From Chara braunii (lineage: Eukaryota; Streptophyta; Charophyceae; Charales; Characeae): a stretch of DNA of 53,338 nucleotides. Location: positions 379,726-433,063 of the forward strand of contig BFEA01000244.1 of NCBI GenBank assembly GCA_003427395.1, read 5' to 3'. The notes beneath the pieces were generated by a model. That model saw nothing but the letters and a program-made list of their open reading frames with translations. It did not search any database and was not told where the DNA came from. Of the stretch, positions 29,072-40,232 are shown piece by piece. Within the stretch, counting starts at the first letter, position 1; each line of letters begins with the position of its first letter. The position numbers were made by a program, and so were the translations under genes.

Positions 29072-29828
29072 TTACCTCTCATAGGCGTGTACTATGTCGA
29101 GAGCAGTTTCTAGTAGCTCGGTTCTTGTAAACCATCTGTCGTCCTCGGGTTCATGGTATGCGAACCTAACCTTATATTGTTTCTGGGGACGACCTCGACC
29201 TCTTGTCCTAAACACGTCCTCTTTCACTATATGATCTAAATCATATGCACCATCCATGTCTGGTGGAATCATCGATCTTCTAGAAGGAAATCTATCAGAT
29301 GAGGTGCAAGGTAACAACTTAGAGGCATGGAAGACTGGGTACGTGTGGAGGTGTGCTGGGATCTCTATCGTATATGACAGGCCGTCCTCTCCTCCTTTGA
29401 CTTGTAGGACAGGCCACGGTCCTCTATACGTAGGTAAGAGCTTCTTCAAGATATTTTCCTTAGGTGCGAACTCCTTTGACTTGACCCAGACTAGATTGCC
29501 TACGTGAAACTGTGAAGGTCGGCGGTGCTTGTTGGCTTCTTTATCATCCGATGTTGTGCTTTCCGTAGATTGGCTATGACCTTAGCGACTTCCTGCTCGT
29601 GCTGCAACGCAAACTCTCGTGTGCCAGGTGGTAGTCTCTGTATCTGGTCCCGATTTAGTCCCTCAAACGGTCGCGTAGGCCTAAAGGACTTGTGTAGCTC
29701 ATTAGGAGTTCTGCAAGTAGCTAGGTGGACACTATTATTGTAGGCGCTTGCTACTTTGGGAAGCATCTCATCCCAATTTATCTAATCTGGTCTAATATAC
29801 ATTCCGAGTAGTTGCTGCAAGATCTTAT
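29072..29828 (-). pseudogene. pol: F2 integrase carboxyl end with chromodomain-like tail
   Basis: Frames 29072-29449 (YRGPWPVLQV, YPVFHASKLLP, then DLDHIVKEDVF, YKVRFAYHE, DRWFTRTELLE) and 29500-29766 (ASAYNNSVHLATCRTP and the following helix). They match the single F1 frame 22143-22868 but are split by a frameshift and stop near 29450-29540. Confidence 0.8.
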
Positions 29829-30902
29829 TCATCTGCTCTGTCTGACCGTTAGTCTCCGGTGTCGTCCTGACGAAATCAACAACTTAGACCCATAGACTTT
29901 CATAAGATCCTGCCAATGCTGACTAGTAAACCGAGTGTCCCTATCACTAACTATGGACAGCGGCATGCCATGCTCGCTTACCCAGAAGTCGAAAAAGTTA
30001 CTAGTGACTAAATCTGTACGTGCCTCTAAACGCAGAGGAACAAAAACTGCATACTTACTAAATCTATCTACCATGACCATGACTTGAGTTTTGCCGTGCT
30101 TACTTTTGACCCCGGTATCCATGAAGTCAATGGAAAGTGAATCTCCGGGTCCTGATGGAATAGGCAAGGGTCTAAGAAGACCTAGCGGGGCTCTCGTTGT
30201 GGACTTGTTAAGCTGACACACCTTGCAGCTGTGCACATACTCTATGCAGTTTGCTTTCATTCCTGGCCACGTGTATGACATCATCAAGTTAGCTAAGGTC
30301 TTCTGCCATCCGAAGTGTCCTTCCGTATTGTGGCGTTCCCCTAGAATCAGGCTACGGGTTTCTTCACTATTGGGGACACATAGTCTGTCAGCGACATTGG
30401 TCTTCTCGAACAATAGCCCATTCGTGGTTCGGTAGTGTGGCTCACTATCTGGGGCTTCCTTTACTCTCTTCAACAGCTCACTGTAGATCGGGTCCTGTGC
30501 ATAGGCATCTCTTACTTTCTGCTGCAGGTTGGCCCCTATGTCTAGATAGTGCACTATCGCGCCGAAGTAAGCAGCTCTTCTACTTAGAGCATCAGTGTAC
30601 CACGATATACTTTCCTTTTACTGGCTTTAACTCAAAGTCAAATTGGTCTATCTCTGCAGCCCATCTAGTTAACTTGGGCGTCATTTTGGCCTGTGTCTTT
30701 AGCCATTGAAGAGTCTCGTGATCATAGTATACCTTGAAGCGCCTTCCAAGCAGGTAGTGTTTCCAGTGATCTAAGGCCTGCCTGAGAGCGTAGTGTTCCC
30801 TCTCGTATGTCGATGCTGCGACTTTCTCTGAAGGCAGCCTGGCTGACATGAACTCTACGGGTCTGTAACCGTTTCCGTCATCTTGCTGCAAAACGACACC
30901 TA
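29829..30902 (-). pseudogene. pol: F2 integrase core, zinc-binding domain and RNase H end
   Basis: Frame 29829-30554 has ERHNTEGHFG and CKVCQLNKS (zinc-binding His and Cys), SIDFMDTGVKS and VSDRDTRFTS (two catalytic Asp). A small deletion after KLLISSGRH shifts the frame, so the catalytic Glu is lost. Frame 30592 onwards carries RNase H (VYYDHETLQWL, where TDH has become YDH) and is cut at 30902 by the E solo LTR. Confidence 0.8.
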
Positions 30903-32076
30903 TGTGATGACCCGTCCAAATATGGACGGAAACACACGGCTGATTTATGAGTTTTGCCCATAGACTGAATGCCTTGCTGAGTTTCCCGCCTGCTACTAAG
31001 TCTGTGTGTGCACGCTTGCTGGACTGCATGTCTGTCTGAGTGTTGGTTGGCTTGAGTGTGCGTGTGGCCCAAACGGGCACTTGCTCGTTCATTGGGCCCT
31101 CACGACCAGTACTTACTTGTGGCCGTGACATTGAGGGATTGCAGCGGGAAAAACACTCAAGTAGCGGGTAGGCCGGTACCACACCTTGAAGAGGTAGATG
31201 TGCGGGTACTGGAGGCCGAGCAGAAGAAGACAAAAGTGGCATTGTTAGAGGCCCAGTAGTTGTAGGTTAGGTCTGGGGGGATACTAGTCCAACCAGTCTG
31301 GGTCTAGGGCCTGTACGGGCAATATTAGAGTCTGCAATGATGTTTCCCTCCGAAAGGGAGGAGGTACCGGTTGCTTGGAAGGCCAAGTGGCCTGGAAGTC
31401 ACCGCCCGAAGAGGCAAGCAGGCCACTATATCTCCCAGTCGGGCGAAGAACCCGGCCTCATTCTCGGTGTGCAAGTTTGGCAACACACTGGTTGGAGCGC
31501 CGGCTGGAGCAGCGGTATCTGGAGCAGCGCTGCTGGGGGAAGGAGAAAGACACGGAGGAGGACGAAGGACAGGAAGGGGGAGGAGCGCCAGGGGTACTTG
31601 ACTATGGTGGCAGCCATCTTCATCACCTTGGTGGGCGTTGCATCAAGGAGTCCCAGCTGGGGAGAGCTACACCAAGAAGCTTCGAGGGAGGGTGGGGCGT
31701 GGCGGCCTGAGCTAGAGCAGCCATAGCTGCTTTGGGTTGTCCTTTGGGCATCTGGGCAAGGCCTAGTAGTCTTCCATAGCCTCGACTTATGAGAGTGAAG
31801 AGTGGGAGAGGCGGCCATGGCTATGGTGAACCTCAAGTGATACCTGCAGTAGAAGAGGGAATCGGACATTGATTCTGGATTAGCCATTCAACATTGTATT
31901 ATTATTTCTTGTACGAATAAGAGAAGGGGGAGATAAGGAGGAGGAGATTACTTCTTCTTCTTCTTCTTCTTCTAATCCTCTCTCTCTCCTCTCAAGTTCA
32001 TTCATTTCTTTCTGCAATTGGACGGCATTGTACTACCTGATGGATGTGTATCTCGAAATTGGCCAGGATCATAACA
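30903..32076 (+). repeat. E-family solo LTR (copy E2) in F2 RNase H
   Basis: Begins TGTGATGACC and ends ATCATAACA. RNase H sequence continues on both sides, and CCTA is duplicated (30899-30902 and 32077-32080), giving a 4-bp target duplication. No internal region, so it is a solo LTR left by LTR-LTR recombination. TATA-like CTATATC near 31423. Sense-strand GCAGCCATAGCTGC near 31708. A (CTT)n run lies near 31950. Plus orientation is judged from these. Confidence 0.85.
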
Positions 32077-32325
32077 CCTATGCCATACTGACTAGCATCT
32101 GTAGTAACAACGAATGGTGATGACGGATGAACAACTTTGAGGATAGGGTATTCTATGAGGGCCCTTTTTAATTTCTTGAAGGTTGACGTACAATCCCGGT
32201 CCCACTTCCAGATAGTCTCTCTCTTCAGTAACCTACGAAAGGGAGCAGCGATCATAGCGAAGTTCCTCATGAACTTCCTATAGTAGTTAGCCCGTTCTAA
32301 AAACGAGCGCAACTCTATCAGCGTC
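32077..32325 (-). pseudogene. pol: F2 RNase H start
   Basis: Part of frame 31998-32357: LRSFLERANYYRKFMRNFAMIAAPF, then TFKKLKRALIEYPIL and [16 protein letters not shown], which carries the first catalytic Asp. The E2 solo LTR interrupts it directly after this motif. Confidence 0.8.
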
Positions 32326-33220
32326 TTACGAGTTGGCCCAATCTCTAATGGATGCAATATTGCTGTCCTCAGCCCGAATGTCGTCGCCGTCTAGTACATG
32401 GCTTAGGTAAAGGACCTCTGTCTTGGCCCATTCGCACTTCTTTGGGTTAATTTTGACGTTAGACTCTCTCAGCTTGCTTAGAATCTGCCGCAAGTGGCCC
32501 TCATGTCCCTCGAGGCTCTTGCTGAACACTAGGATGTCGTCTAAATAAACTACGACGAATCTATCCAACCACGGTCTAAACAAGTCGTTCATTCAGCGCT
32601 GAAATGTAGCCGGTGCATTAGTAAGTCCAAACAACATCAATATGAGCTCGTAATGCTCGTATCTTGTCCTGAACGTCTTATACTGATCATCGGGATGCAC
32701 TTCTATTTGATGGTAACCTGACTTCAAATCTATCTTTGAGAAATACTTACATCCTTGCACTCGATCTAACAGGTCATCTATGCGAGGTAGTGGCTCTGCA
32801 TTCTTAATTGTGATGGCGTTCTGCCCCCTGTAGTCTATGCACATACGCAACTCTCCCTCTTTCTTTGGGACGAATAGAACAGGTGCGCCGAACGGTGACG
32901 AACTNTCCCTCTTTCTTTGGGACGAATAGAACAGGTGCGCCGAACGGTGACGAACTAGGTCTGATCCATCCTTTCTCCAGAAGCTCGTCTAGCTGTTTGC
33001 AAAGCTCCTCTAACTCCTTGGGAGACATCCTGTAGACTGCCCCCTTAGGCGTTCTACTGCCAAGTTCTGTTTCTATAAGGTGCTGGATCAGTTTGCGCAC
33101 TACTCCTAAAGGTGCTTCAAATAGGTCTTTGTACTCTTCCAGCAGACTGGCGATAGTAGGATGGATCTTCTGTTCTTCCTTTGGCTGGTCAACAATCGGC
33201 CTGACATAGGCTACGAACAC
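32326..33220 (-). pseudogene. pol: F2 reverse transcriptase
   Basis: Three frames in series: 32326-32592 ([16 protein letters not shown], catalytic YLDD), 32593-32850 ([38 protein letters not shown]) and 32804-33220 (linker and fingers, [26 protein letters not shown]). The break between the last two is partly the single-N join at 32905. An in-frame stop follows FQR, and a 1-base loss after DDQYKT alters the palm. Confidence 0.85.
32854..32956. repeat. 51-bp exact direct repeat around a single N (assembly join)
   Basis: 32854-32904 and 32906-32956 appear identical, with N at 32905. F1 has the segment once. Same signature as at 26389, so an overlap join is the likely cause. Confidence 0.85.
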
Positions 33221-33985
33221 CTACTCTTCGAGTTGCTCCTTTCACACAAGTCTGGCGAATGCAGGAGCGCTGAGGCAGCAATGGACGAAGGGATTATCTA
33301 CCCCGGACTCATGGAACAGGCGGACTTGCTTGACTTCGCCTGACGCGCTAGGGAGCCTACACTCGTGCTGGTGTGGCTCCCGCTGCCTCTCCCCAATCAG
33401 TGCCTAACACAAGGTCAAACGGGAGATTCTCTTCTACGAGGAGGGTCAAGGAATGCAGTATTTTCTCTACCTTTCCATCTTTCTCGAGGCGAAAGAAGGC
33501 GTGGACCCCCTCGACATACTCTTCGATGCATATCCTACTGTTGTCTGCGAGGATGCTGACTACAGGTTCCTCTAATCGCCGGACTTTTAGATTTAGCTTC
33601 AACTTCTCCAGCGCCTTACGACTGATATAACTCCTAGTTGCCCCACTATCTATCAGGGCACCTACTCTAGCTCCAAAACTTTCTACGTTTGCGAGGATTA
33701 GTTGTCCTTTACTATCCTTCTTCATCTTGGCACAGGCTTGCCTCCTCTCTCTCAACTCTTCGGCTGAGCTTGTGAGGGAAACGTCTAGATAGACCCTAAC
33801 ATAAGCAGTCTCTGGACAGCCTACTAGACGCCGGCCTGCAACCTCTGCCATGGAGACATGTGGTATGGGAGACTCTACTTCGCACGCACGCTCAGATCCA
33901 CATACTCCTGGGGTAGGGGCAGTTGCAACCCTTACCGGCACCCATCTTTTGCTGCCCCAAATGCAGCACGGTCCCTATACTTAGG
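33221..33985 (-). CDS. pol: F2 protease (retropepsin-like)
   Basis: Frame 33357-33941, 194 residues. The active site GALIDSGATRSYIS lies at about residue 98. PVVSILADNSR and VEEYVEGVHAFF-type strands follow, then LPFDLVLGTDW at about 180. The D-S-G triad is intact, unlike F1, which has lost it. It would process Gag-Pol. A frame break after GTDWGEAA separates it from RT. Confidence 0.85.
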
Positions 33986-35216
33986 ACAAAACTTGATGAT
34001 ATGACCAGGGTCCCCGCAGAACACGCATTGAGAACTGTTGATGCGTTCTTGCCATAATTTTTGCTCTATACCCATATCTTCCCAGGGTCGGCCCTTGGGA
34101 CGGCCTGGGTGCCACCATCGTTATCTGGGAGGTGGCCGACTAAAACGCGGACGGTTAGACGGGGGACCTCCCCTTCCTCCCGCTTGGCGGTTGCCATTGC
34201 CGCCAATCCCCTGGCCGCCCTGTCCTCGGCCAGCAGGGGCCCGACCATTCTGGCGGGACCTTTGTCCTCCTCCTTGCGGCCTCCGCCCGACCGCAACAGC
34301 AGCGTAGGTTCTCCCCTGACTAGTGCTACTATCCTGCTCTTCTAGTCCCCAGTCGATATCAGAGTAGGGAACCTCGTCTGCACCACCTTTTTCCATGGTC
34401 AGAATCAGACTATCTTTGGCCTTGATTTGGCCGTAGATGGTGTGTCCCTTCCATGTTTTTCCATTTGACAGGTCCTTGTGCCAGAACGTGGTAACTGGCG
34501 ACGCTTGGGTGGCAAATGCAACTGCCTCTTGACTAAGAGTGTCATAAGGCATGCCTTGCTGATTCTTCTTTTCGAAGAAGTGTCCCTGAATATTCTCAGG
34601 CAGGGCACAGTAGAAGAGGTTAACTAGTTGGGCATCAGTTACTCCATGCCTAGGGACCGCAATCAATTTGTCTATCGCGTACTTAAGTTCATGCACACTA
34701 CACTGACGAGTCTGTATCATTTGGAGCTTGTCGGACGCTTTGAGCCCCCGTGTCACATCGGAGAATCGCTCCCTGAGTGATTTCATAAACTCAGAGAGGG
34801 GTGCCAGTCTGGAGTACGTAACCATATCATTCTCATAATTTGCAGCGTGGGCGAGCGACCTAGCAAAGCTGGTCGCCTCATCTCGAAAGGCCTGGAAGGC
34901 CACCAAAACATGGTCCTCAGGCGTGATTCCCTGTAAGTACAAATAGGAGTGCACGTTGGCCTCCCAATCATCAAAATCCTCCCCCTTCTTCCCACTGAAG
35001 CGTTCGGGAAAACGGACCTTGACTTTCTCGTGGCGTGGTGGGGCCGGCTCCTCTTCCTTAGGAGTCACTAACTTGGCGCCTTCAATGGCGCCAGTGCAAA
35101 ATTCTTTCGTTTTACTAATTGCCAGGTGGACCTGGTCCACCAGGTACTTCATCATGTCGCGCGCAAAATCCTTAAACCCAACACGTATTGCATCTATCTT
35201 TACTTCTAAGTTGCAG
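33986..35216 (-). CDS. gag: F2 gag: capsid, RGG-rich tail and zinc knuckle
   Basis: The frame runs from the gap edge (35216) to 34121: coiled-coil end CNLEVKIDAIRVGFKDFARD, capsid (RFPERFSGKKGEDFDDWEAN, YLYLQGITPEDHVLVAFQAF, LPENIQGHFFEKKNQQGM), then a Gly/Arg/Gln-rich tail (APAGRGQGGQGIGGNGNR). In a shifted frame at 33986-34027 is a perfect C-X2-C-X4-H-X4-C knuckle, CVFCGDPGHIIKFC. It packages RNA and builds the particle. A frameshift near 34121 separates knuckle from capsid. Confidence 0.85.
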
Positions 35217-35871
35217 NNNNNNNNNNNNNNNNNNNNNNNNNNNNNNNNNNNNNNNNNNNNNNNNNNNNNNNNNNNNNNNNNNNNNNNNNNNNNNNNNNNN
35301 NNNNNNNNNNNNNNNNNNNNNNNNNNNNNNNNNNNNNNNNNNNNNNNNNNNNNNNNNNNNNNNNNNNNNNNNNNNNNNNNNNNNNNNNNNNNNNNNNNNN
35401 NNNNNNNNNNNNNNNNNNNNNNNNNNNNNNNNNNNNNNNNNNNNNNNNNNNNNNNNNNNNNNNNNNNNNNNNNNNNNNNNNNNNNNNNNNNNNNNNNNNN
35501 NNNNNNNNNNNNNNNNNNNNNNNNNNNNNNNNNNNNNNNNNNNNNNNNNNNNNNNNNNNNNNNNNNNNNNNNNNNNNNNNNNNNNNNNNNNNNNNNNNNN
35601 NNNNNNNNNNNNNNNNNNNNNNNNNNNNNNNNNNNNNNNNNNNNNNNNNNNNNNNNNNNNNNNNNNNNNNNNNNNNNNNNNNNNNNNNNNNNNNNNNNNN
35701 NNNNNNNNNNNNNNNNNNNNNNNNNNNNNNNNNNNNNNNNNNNNNNNNNNNNNNNNNNNNNNNNNNNNNNNNNNNNNNNNNNNNNNNNNNNNNNNNNNNN
35801 NNNNNNNNNNNNNNNNNNNNNNNNNNNNNNNNNNNNNNNNNNNNNNNNNNNNNNNNNNNNNNNNNNNNNNN
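35217..35871. other. Assembly gap in F2 gag
   Basis: 655 N. In F1 the equivalent interval (26485-27082) is 598 bases of charged coiled-coil gag, so the gap is probably close to its true size. It starts at the same base (after aagttgcag) as the single-N join in F1. Confidence 0.97.
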
Positions 35872-36263
35872 CGCAGAATGGCGGCAACTTTCTCCTCTTG
35901 CTCCTTGCTGTAGGGGTGGTGCTAGTTCCTGACCTGAGGGTCACCATGGTGATAGTGCACAAAAAGCAACGATTCCGCGCCTCAACACGTAGACCAAACA
36001 GGTTAACTTCTATCGAGGGGTCTTAACCCACTACTCGGGCTAGTCTCACGGTTCTATGACCACAATCACAGAGTCCTACCGACCTAGACAGGACTGACAG
36101 GGAGATATGCCTGACTGACCTTGACAGACTTGACGTCAGCAAGTACCAGGGTGAAGGTGCACATCCACGGAGTAAGGGATAGGCTAAGGCATGGAGAGAT
36201 AGTTGCGGTAATCTTCTCGGTCCAGCAGACTCCAGCTGGGTCGACGCTCCGGTCAAAAGTCTT

Positions 36264-36415
36264 GGTCAACTCGTCGGTCAACGCTCCTGGTCAACTTTGG
36301 TCAACGTCTTGTCAACGCTCTTGGTCAACCCTTGGTCAACACCCGGTCAATGTTGGTCAACTCTCGGTCAACGTTGATCAACTCTCATTCAACGTTGGTC
36401 AACTGCCCTGGTCAA
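36264..36415 (-). promoter_or_regulatory. Cluster of GTTGACC (W-box-like) repeats, F2 leader
   Basis: I count ten exact GGTCAAC on the plus strand, plus four one- or two-base variants, in the same order as F1. The linkers vary more than the core. Confidence 0.5.
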
Positions 36416-36609
36416 CCTTCCAACCTTCCGGCTATGGTGGACCTTCTTCTTCATCAAAACCTTCGTCTTCTTCACCTTGGCTATGGCTGACTTCGTCTCC
36501 CTCTTCGTCACTTTCTTCTTCCTTCTCTCTGTATGTCTCTCGTTCTTCTTACTGATTGTCTTCTTTCCCGAGCTTGGCAGCTATGGTTGTCGTCCCCCCC
36601 TCTTCTCTC

Positions 36610-36681
<72 letters not shown>
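36610..36681. repeat. (CT)n microsatellite
   Basis: About 36 CT units at the position matching 27826 in F1. Confidence 0.95.
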
Positions 36682-36687
<6 letters not shown>

Positions 36688-36762
36688 GATCTCTGGCTAT
36701 GGCGGTTCGTTCCTTCTTCCAACTCGTTGCCGCAGCTCCGTAGGCATTGACAACGGGTACCA

Positions 36763-36774
36763 GCTCTGATACCT
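36763..36774 (-). other. F2 primer binding site
   Basis: AGGTATCAGAGC on the minus strand, one base from the LTR. It matches the standard initiator tRNA-Met site except for the first base. Confidence 0.75.
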
Positions 36775-36775
36775 A

Positions 36776-37885
36776 TGCAATCAGACTCGACTTCAGACTT
36801 GCTCACAACATGCACACTTGAGAACCGATGGCAAAACCGAACTCTCCCAACTCAGAAACTACATGAACTTGTATTAAACTCAGTCTGAATCAACTGTACC
36901 ACTTGCGGCTATGGCCGTCGAACACTGTCTCTACCACCAACGTCACTCTACCTCACTCTCACATGCACTCAAGACGAGGATCACCCTGAATGTCCACTGC
37001 ACAGTCACACCCACTGTCTATACTCTGCCTACAGCAACAGCTGGGCGGCTATGGGCACCGTCGTCTTCCTCCCCCTAGCTATTGCCGCCGATGTCTCTCT
37101 CACTGGTTCGCTATGGCCGCTATCTTCTTCACAGCCCACTTCTTCTCCGGGCTCCTGCAGTCCTCCACGCACAAGATACCAAGGCAACTCTTCCGCATGG
37201 CACACAGGCGAATGAATGAATGGCTGGACGCTGCCTCTTTATTTATACCTCTTCGGAGGTACCCGGGCCTGCCCCAAAACTTGTGAGCCTGGGCCAAAAC
37301 GTGTGGCCCAGGGAAGCTTCCAGACATTTGGCCTTCTGAGCCAAAACGCGTGGAACCCACAGCATGGCCCAAAACCTTCCCCACGTGCAGCCCCTACCCC
37401 TGGTACTTGGCCTATAGGGACCTACGACCTTCTAGAGCCTACAGACTTACAGACAGACTCTAGGCCTCAGTAGGCTTCCAGATGTTTGGCCTTCTAGGCG
37501 AAAACGTGTGGAACCCACAACATGGTCCAGAACCTTCCCCACATGCAGCCCCTACCCCTGGTACTTGCTGACTGGACTGGCCTACAGGGACCTACGACCT
37601 TCTAGAGCCTACAGACTTACAAACATACTCTAGGCCTCTGTAGACTCAGATAGAGACTTGTAGAACAAACCTTCCTAGGCCTAACGGTAACAGACCTAAC
37701 TCCTAATCTATAGACCTGGGGATCGAGTCTCACACAGGTCACTGGGCCTATGTACAAGGTACAGGGTAGGTCTAGGGATCGAATCTCACTCAGCACACAG
37801 GGTCAATGTACAGGGCTTGGGCACAAGTCTAGGGATCGAATCTCTGTGTCTGCAAATGTCGGGTTAACTGGGTGAAATCGTTTGA
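36776..37885 (-). repeat. F LTR 3 (5' LTR of F2)
   Basis: Ends as in LTRs 1 and 2 except TCAAAC for TGAAAC at the outer end. TATA box at 37240-37247. It is about 160 bases longer because a U3 segment is duplicated in tandem (about 37315-37473 and 37474-37640, each with tggccttct, ggaacccaca and ctctaggcctc). Confidence 0.9.
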
Positions 37886-38951
37886 GTGTGAATGATATAT
37901 AGAAAACGAAGTTGCGAAATCAAACAGATGTCCAGGTAGCCGTATCCAAGCAGAGAGTACAAAATGCACCGAGAAACCATCCATATAGAGCAATACAATG
38001 AAGTAATGAGCCAATGTTCAAGCCCGTAGGCCACACCAACACAGTATCCAAAGTCGCTCCTCTCTGTCTGACGCCCAGCGCCCCAACCTACTCTGCCCGA
38101 CTATCCTACCTAGAGTTGGTTCACGCAACAGGTTCACTTCTACTCTCGAAGACCAATGTACATGACTGTCAACTCCATAGCCGACCTCTTTTCATGCACC
38201 ATGTACGTATCTCGTCACCCTCAATCAGACCTTGATTACCCCACACTCGCCTCGTTCCCTGAAGACCACCAGATCGCCCGCAACAACCCCCTGGCCCCCA
38301 GCAGCCCGGCTATGGCTGCCTGGGCTCCGCTGCCCTGCAGCGCCCCTCACCACTACACGCCCCGTCAGCGCCTTCGGCAGCAGTGCAGCATCAAGCGAGA
38401 GCCCAACAACACTTCCGCATTGCCAGCACTGGCCAGAATACCTGGCCTGGGCTGCCTCACTTCTTTTATGGAAGTGGCAGCCTCTTGGATGCGGCGTGTG
38501 GCCTGGCTTGAAGCTTCCAGTAGCTTATGGTTGGGGCTCAGACCCTACTCCTAGGCCCGAGACTACAATTGAGGGTATGGGCCCTTTTTCAGTTAGGCAC
38601 GACCTGAGTCTCCGGACTTGGGCTGTTTGTTGCATCTGTGCAGGGCTCCCAGGCAGGTGCTGTGGCAATACTGTTTTTCCAAATGTATCTGCCCAGCTTT
38701 GTGTGTATGTGCCCAGGTGCAACTGTCAAGGCCTGGGCCAACTGTATGTCGCAGCTTAGTGAGGCTAACTCAGCTACCCAACCAACTTGTGTGCTGCGAG
38801 AGCCTGAATACCCACATATGGAAATGTCGAATTTTGGCCTCTGACGAACATTCAGGCCCGCCTTTACTTAGGGCGGGCAATCGGCTTGTTGGGGGCCTTA
38901 GCCCAGAACATGCGATGTCTTATAGGGCCCCTTAAGGGCTTGTTCCTCACA
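37886..38951 (-). repeat. D2 3' LTR, main part
   Basis: Resumes with GTGTGAATGATATA after the F array and ends CCTCACA, followed on the minus strand by the purine tract AAAGGGGGATGGAA (38952-38965). CCATAGCCGGG near 38305. TATA-like CATAAAAG near 38466. Together with 21132-21149 this is a complete D LTR. Confidence 0.9.
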
Positions 38952-39550
38952 TTCCATCCCCCTTTGCTTCGAAAGTCCGGTGAGATGCTTCATGTTGGTG
39001 CCTTCCCCTTCAGCTGGAAGATCCTATTCATGGCGTGCTGGAATGTACTCGGCCCATTGCAAAGGCCAAAGGGCATCACCACAAACTCGTACAAACCGTA
39101 CCTGGTCTGGAATGCGGTTTTGTGCTGGTCGTCTGGTCTTATTGCAATCTAATGGTAGCCAAATTTTAAGTCTATCTTGGTATAGTACTTACACCCCTGC
39201 ACCCTATCCAATAGGTTGTCGATGCGTGGTAGAGGCTCTGCGCTCTTAACAATGATGGCATTGAGGCCTCTATAATCAATGCACATCCTTAGTGTTCCGC
39301 CTTTCTTTGGAACAAATGAAACTGGTGAGCCAAAGTGGAAGGTGCTAGGCCGAATCCACCCCTTCTCTGTGAGCTCTTTTAGTTGTTGCTGAAGCTCCTC
39401 CAACTCGGTCGGAGCCATCCTGTAGGTTTTTCCCTTAGGTGTCTTACTACGTGGGATGATTTCTATAGCGTGGACAACCTCCCTGTCTACGACTCCTGTC
39501 GGCTCCTCAAACAGATCAGGGTACTTAGCGACGATTGTCTCTATCTCTAG
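38952..39550 (-). pseudogene. pol: D2 reverse transcriptase remnant joined to the element 3' end
   Basis: 39149-39418 encodes [50 protein letters not shown] and KIDLKFGYH with the first palm Asp, then a stop. The next motifs ([17 protein letters not shown]) continue in the same region to about 39016. There the sequence jumps to the pol 3' end: the YLDD box, RNase H and integrase present in D1 between about 7656 and 9970 are deleted. Confidence 0.85.
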
Positions 39551-40232
39551 GGTGTTTTAACAGTTTCTCCTTTTGCACAGACATAGACTAAGTACATTCC
39601 TTCCTCTTGGTTCTGTTTATCATAGTTATAGAAGGCAGATGTGCATAAGCACCCACAAGAGTCTACTAACCTACTGGCTTTATACTTAGTTAGTCTAACG
39701 GTCCTCCCATTAACCAACTCGTGCTTCAACACCTTATTGTCCCAGTTAAACTGGGCTTGGCAACCTCGAGGTAGTACATGCCCAACAACATGTCAACGGG
39801 CAAATCGTCGCTCACCAGGAATGATATCTTATGATTTAACTCTCCTCCTGGGTAGGAGAAAGTGCAGACTACGTCTTTAACGTAGTCCTCCACCATCATG
39901 CGCTCTTTGTTGGCCAAAGTAAATGCTACCGGTCTACTCAGGCACTGCACCTGGTCCTTTAGGCCCAGTCTATCAACGCAGTCGCGACTTATAAAGTTTC
40001 GCGTGGAGCCAATGTCTACGAAGGCGCCGCACTTGCGACCACCCATACCAACTTCCACAACGAAGTCCTCCCCTCTAGGACCTCTACTCAGTGCCACCCA
40101 GGACTCACGAGGGTCTCTTGCCGACCACTCGCCTTGAAGGTTCTCTAAGGCTTCAGACACATCCCACGTACAAAGTATAGTTGGGTCCGGGTGCGTCTGT
40201 GGGGGGACTAAGGAGTCAATAGCTTTGGCCAA
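39551..40232 (-). CDS. pol: D2 protease (retropepsin-like), variant active site
   Basis: Frame 39726-40232: a linker, then FVVEVGMGGRKCGAFVDIGSTRNFI with D-I-G in place of D-S/T-G, and LPVDMLLGMYYLEVAKP. The following part (39547-39732, LVNGRTVRLTKYKASRLV) is in another frame. It contains a roughly 70-base insert absent from D1 (about 39591-39665, including a Gln/Glu-rich stretch). Confidence 0.8.

Larger units (their letters stand above)
35872..36762 (-). other. F2 5' leader
   Basis: Includes the gag amino-terminal edge (to about 35920), then leader sequence closely similar to F1's. GGTCAAC cluster at 36264-36415, CCATAGC-type motifs near 36432, 36482, 36582 and 36696, and (CT)n at 36610-36681. 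Confidence 0.65.

Noticed and set aside
31426-31887. 153-residue frame in the E solo LTR
   Set aside because: The truncated E1 copy does not keep it, and the frame is antisense to the inferred LTR transcript.
36549-36815. Arg/Glu repeat protein
   Set aside because: Translation of a (CT)n microsatellite.
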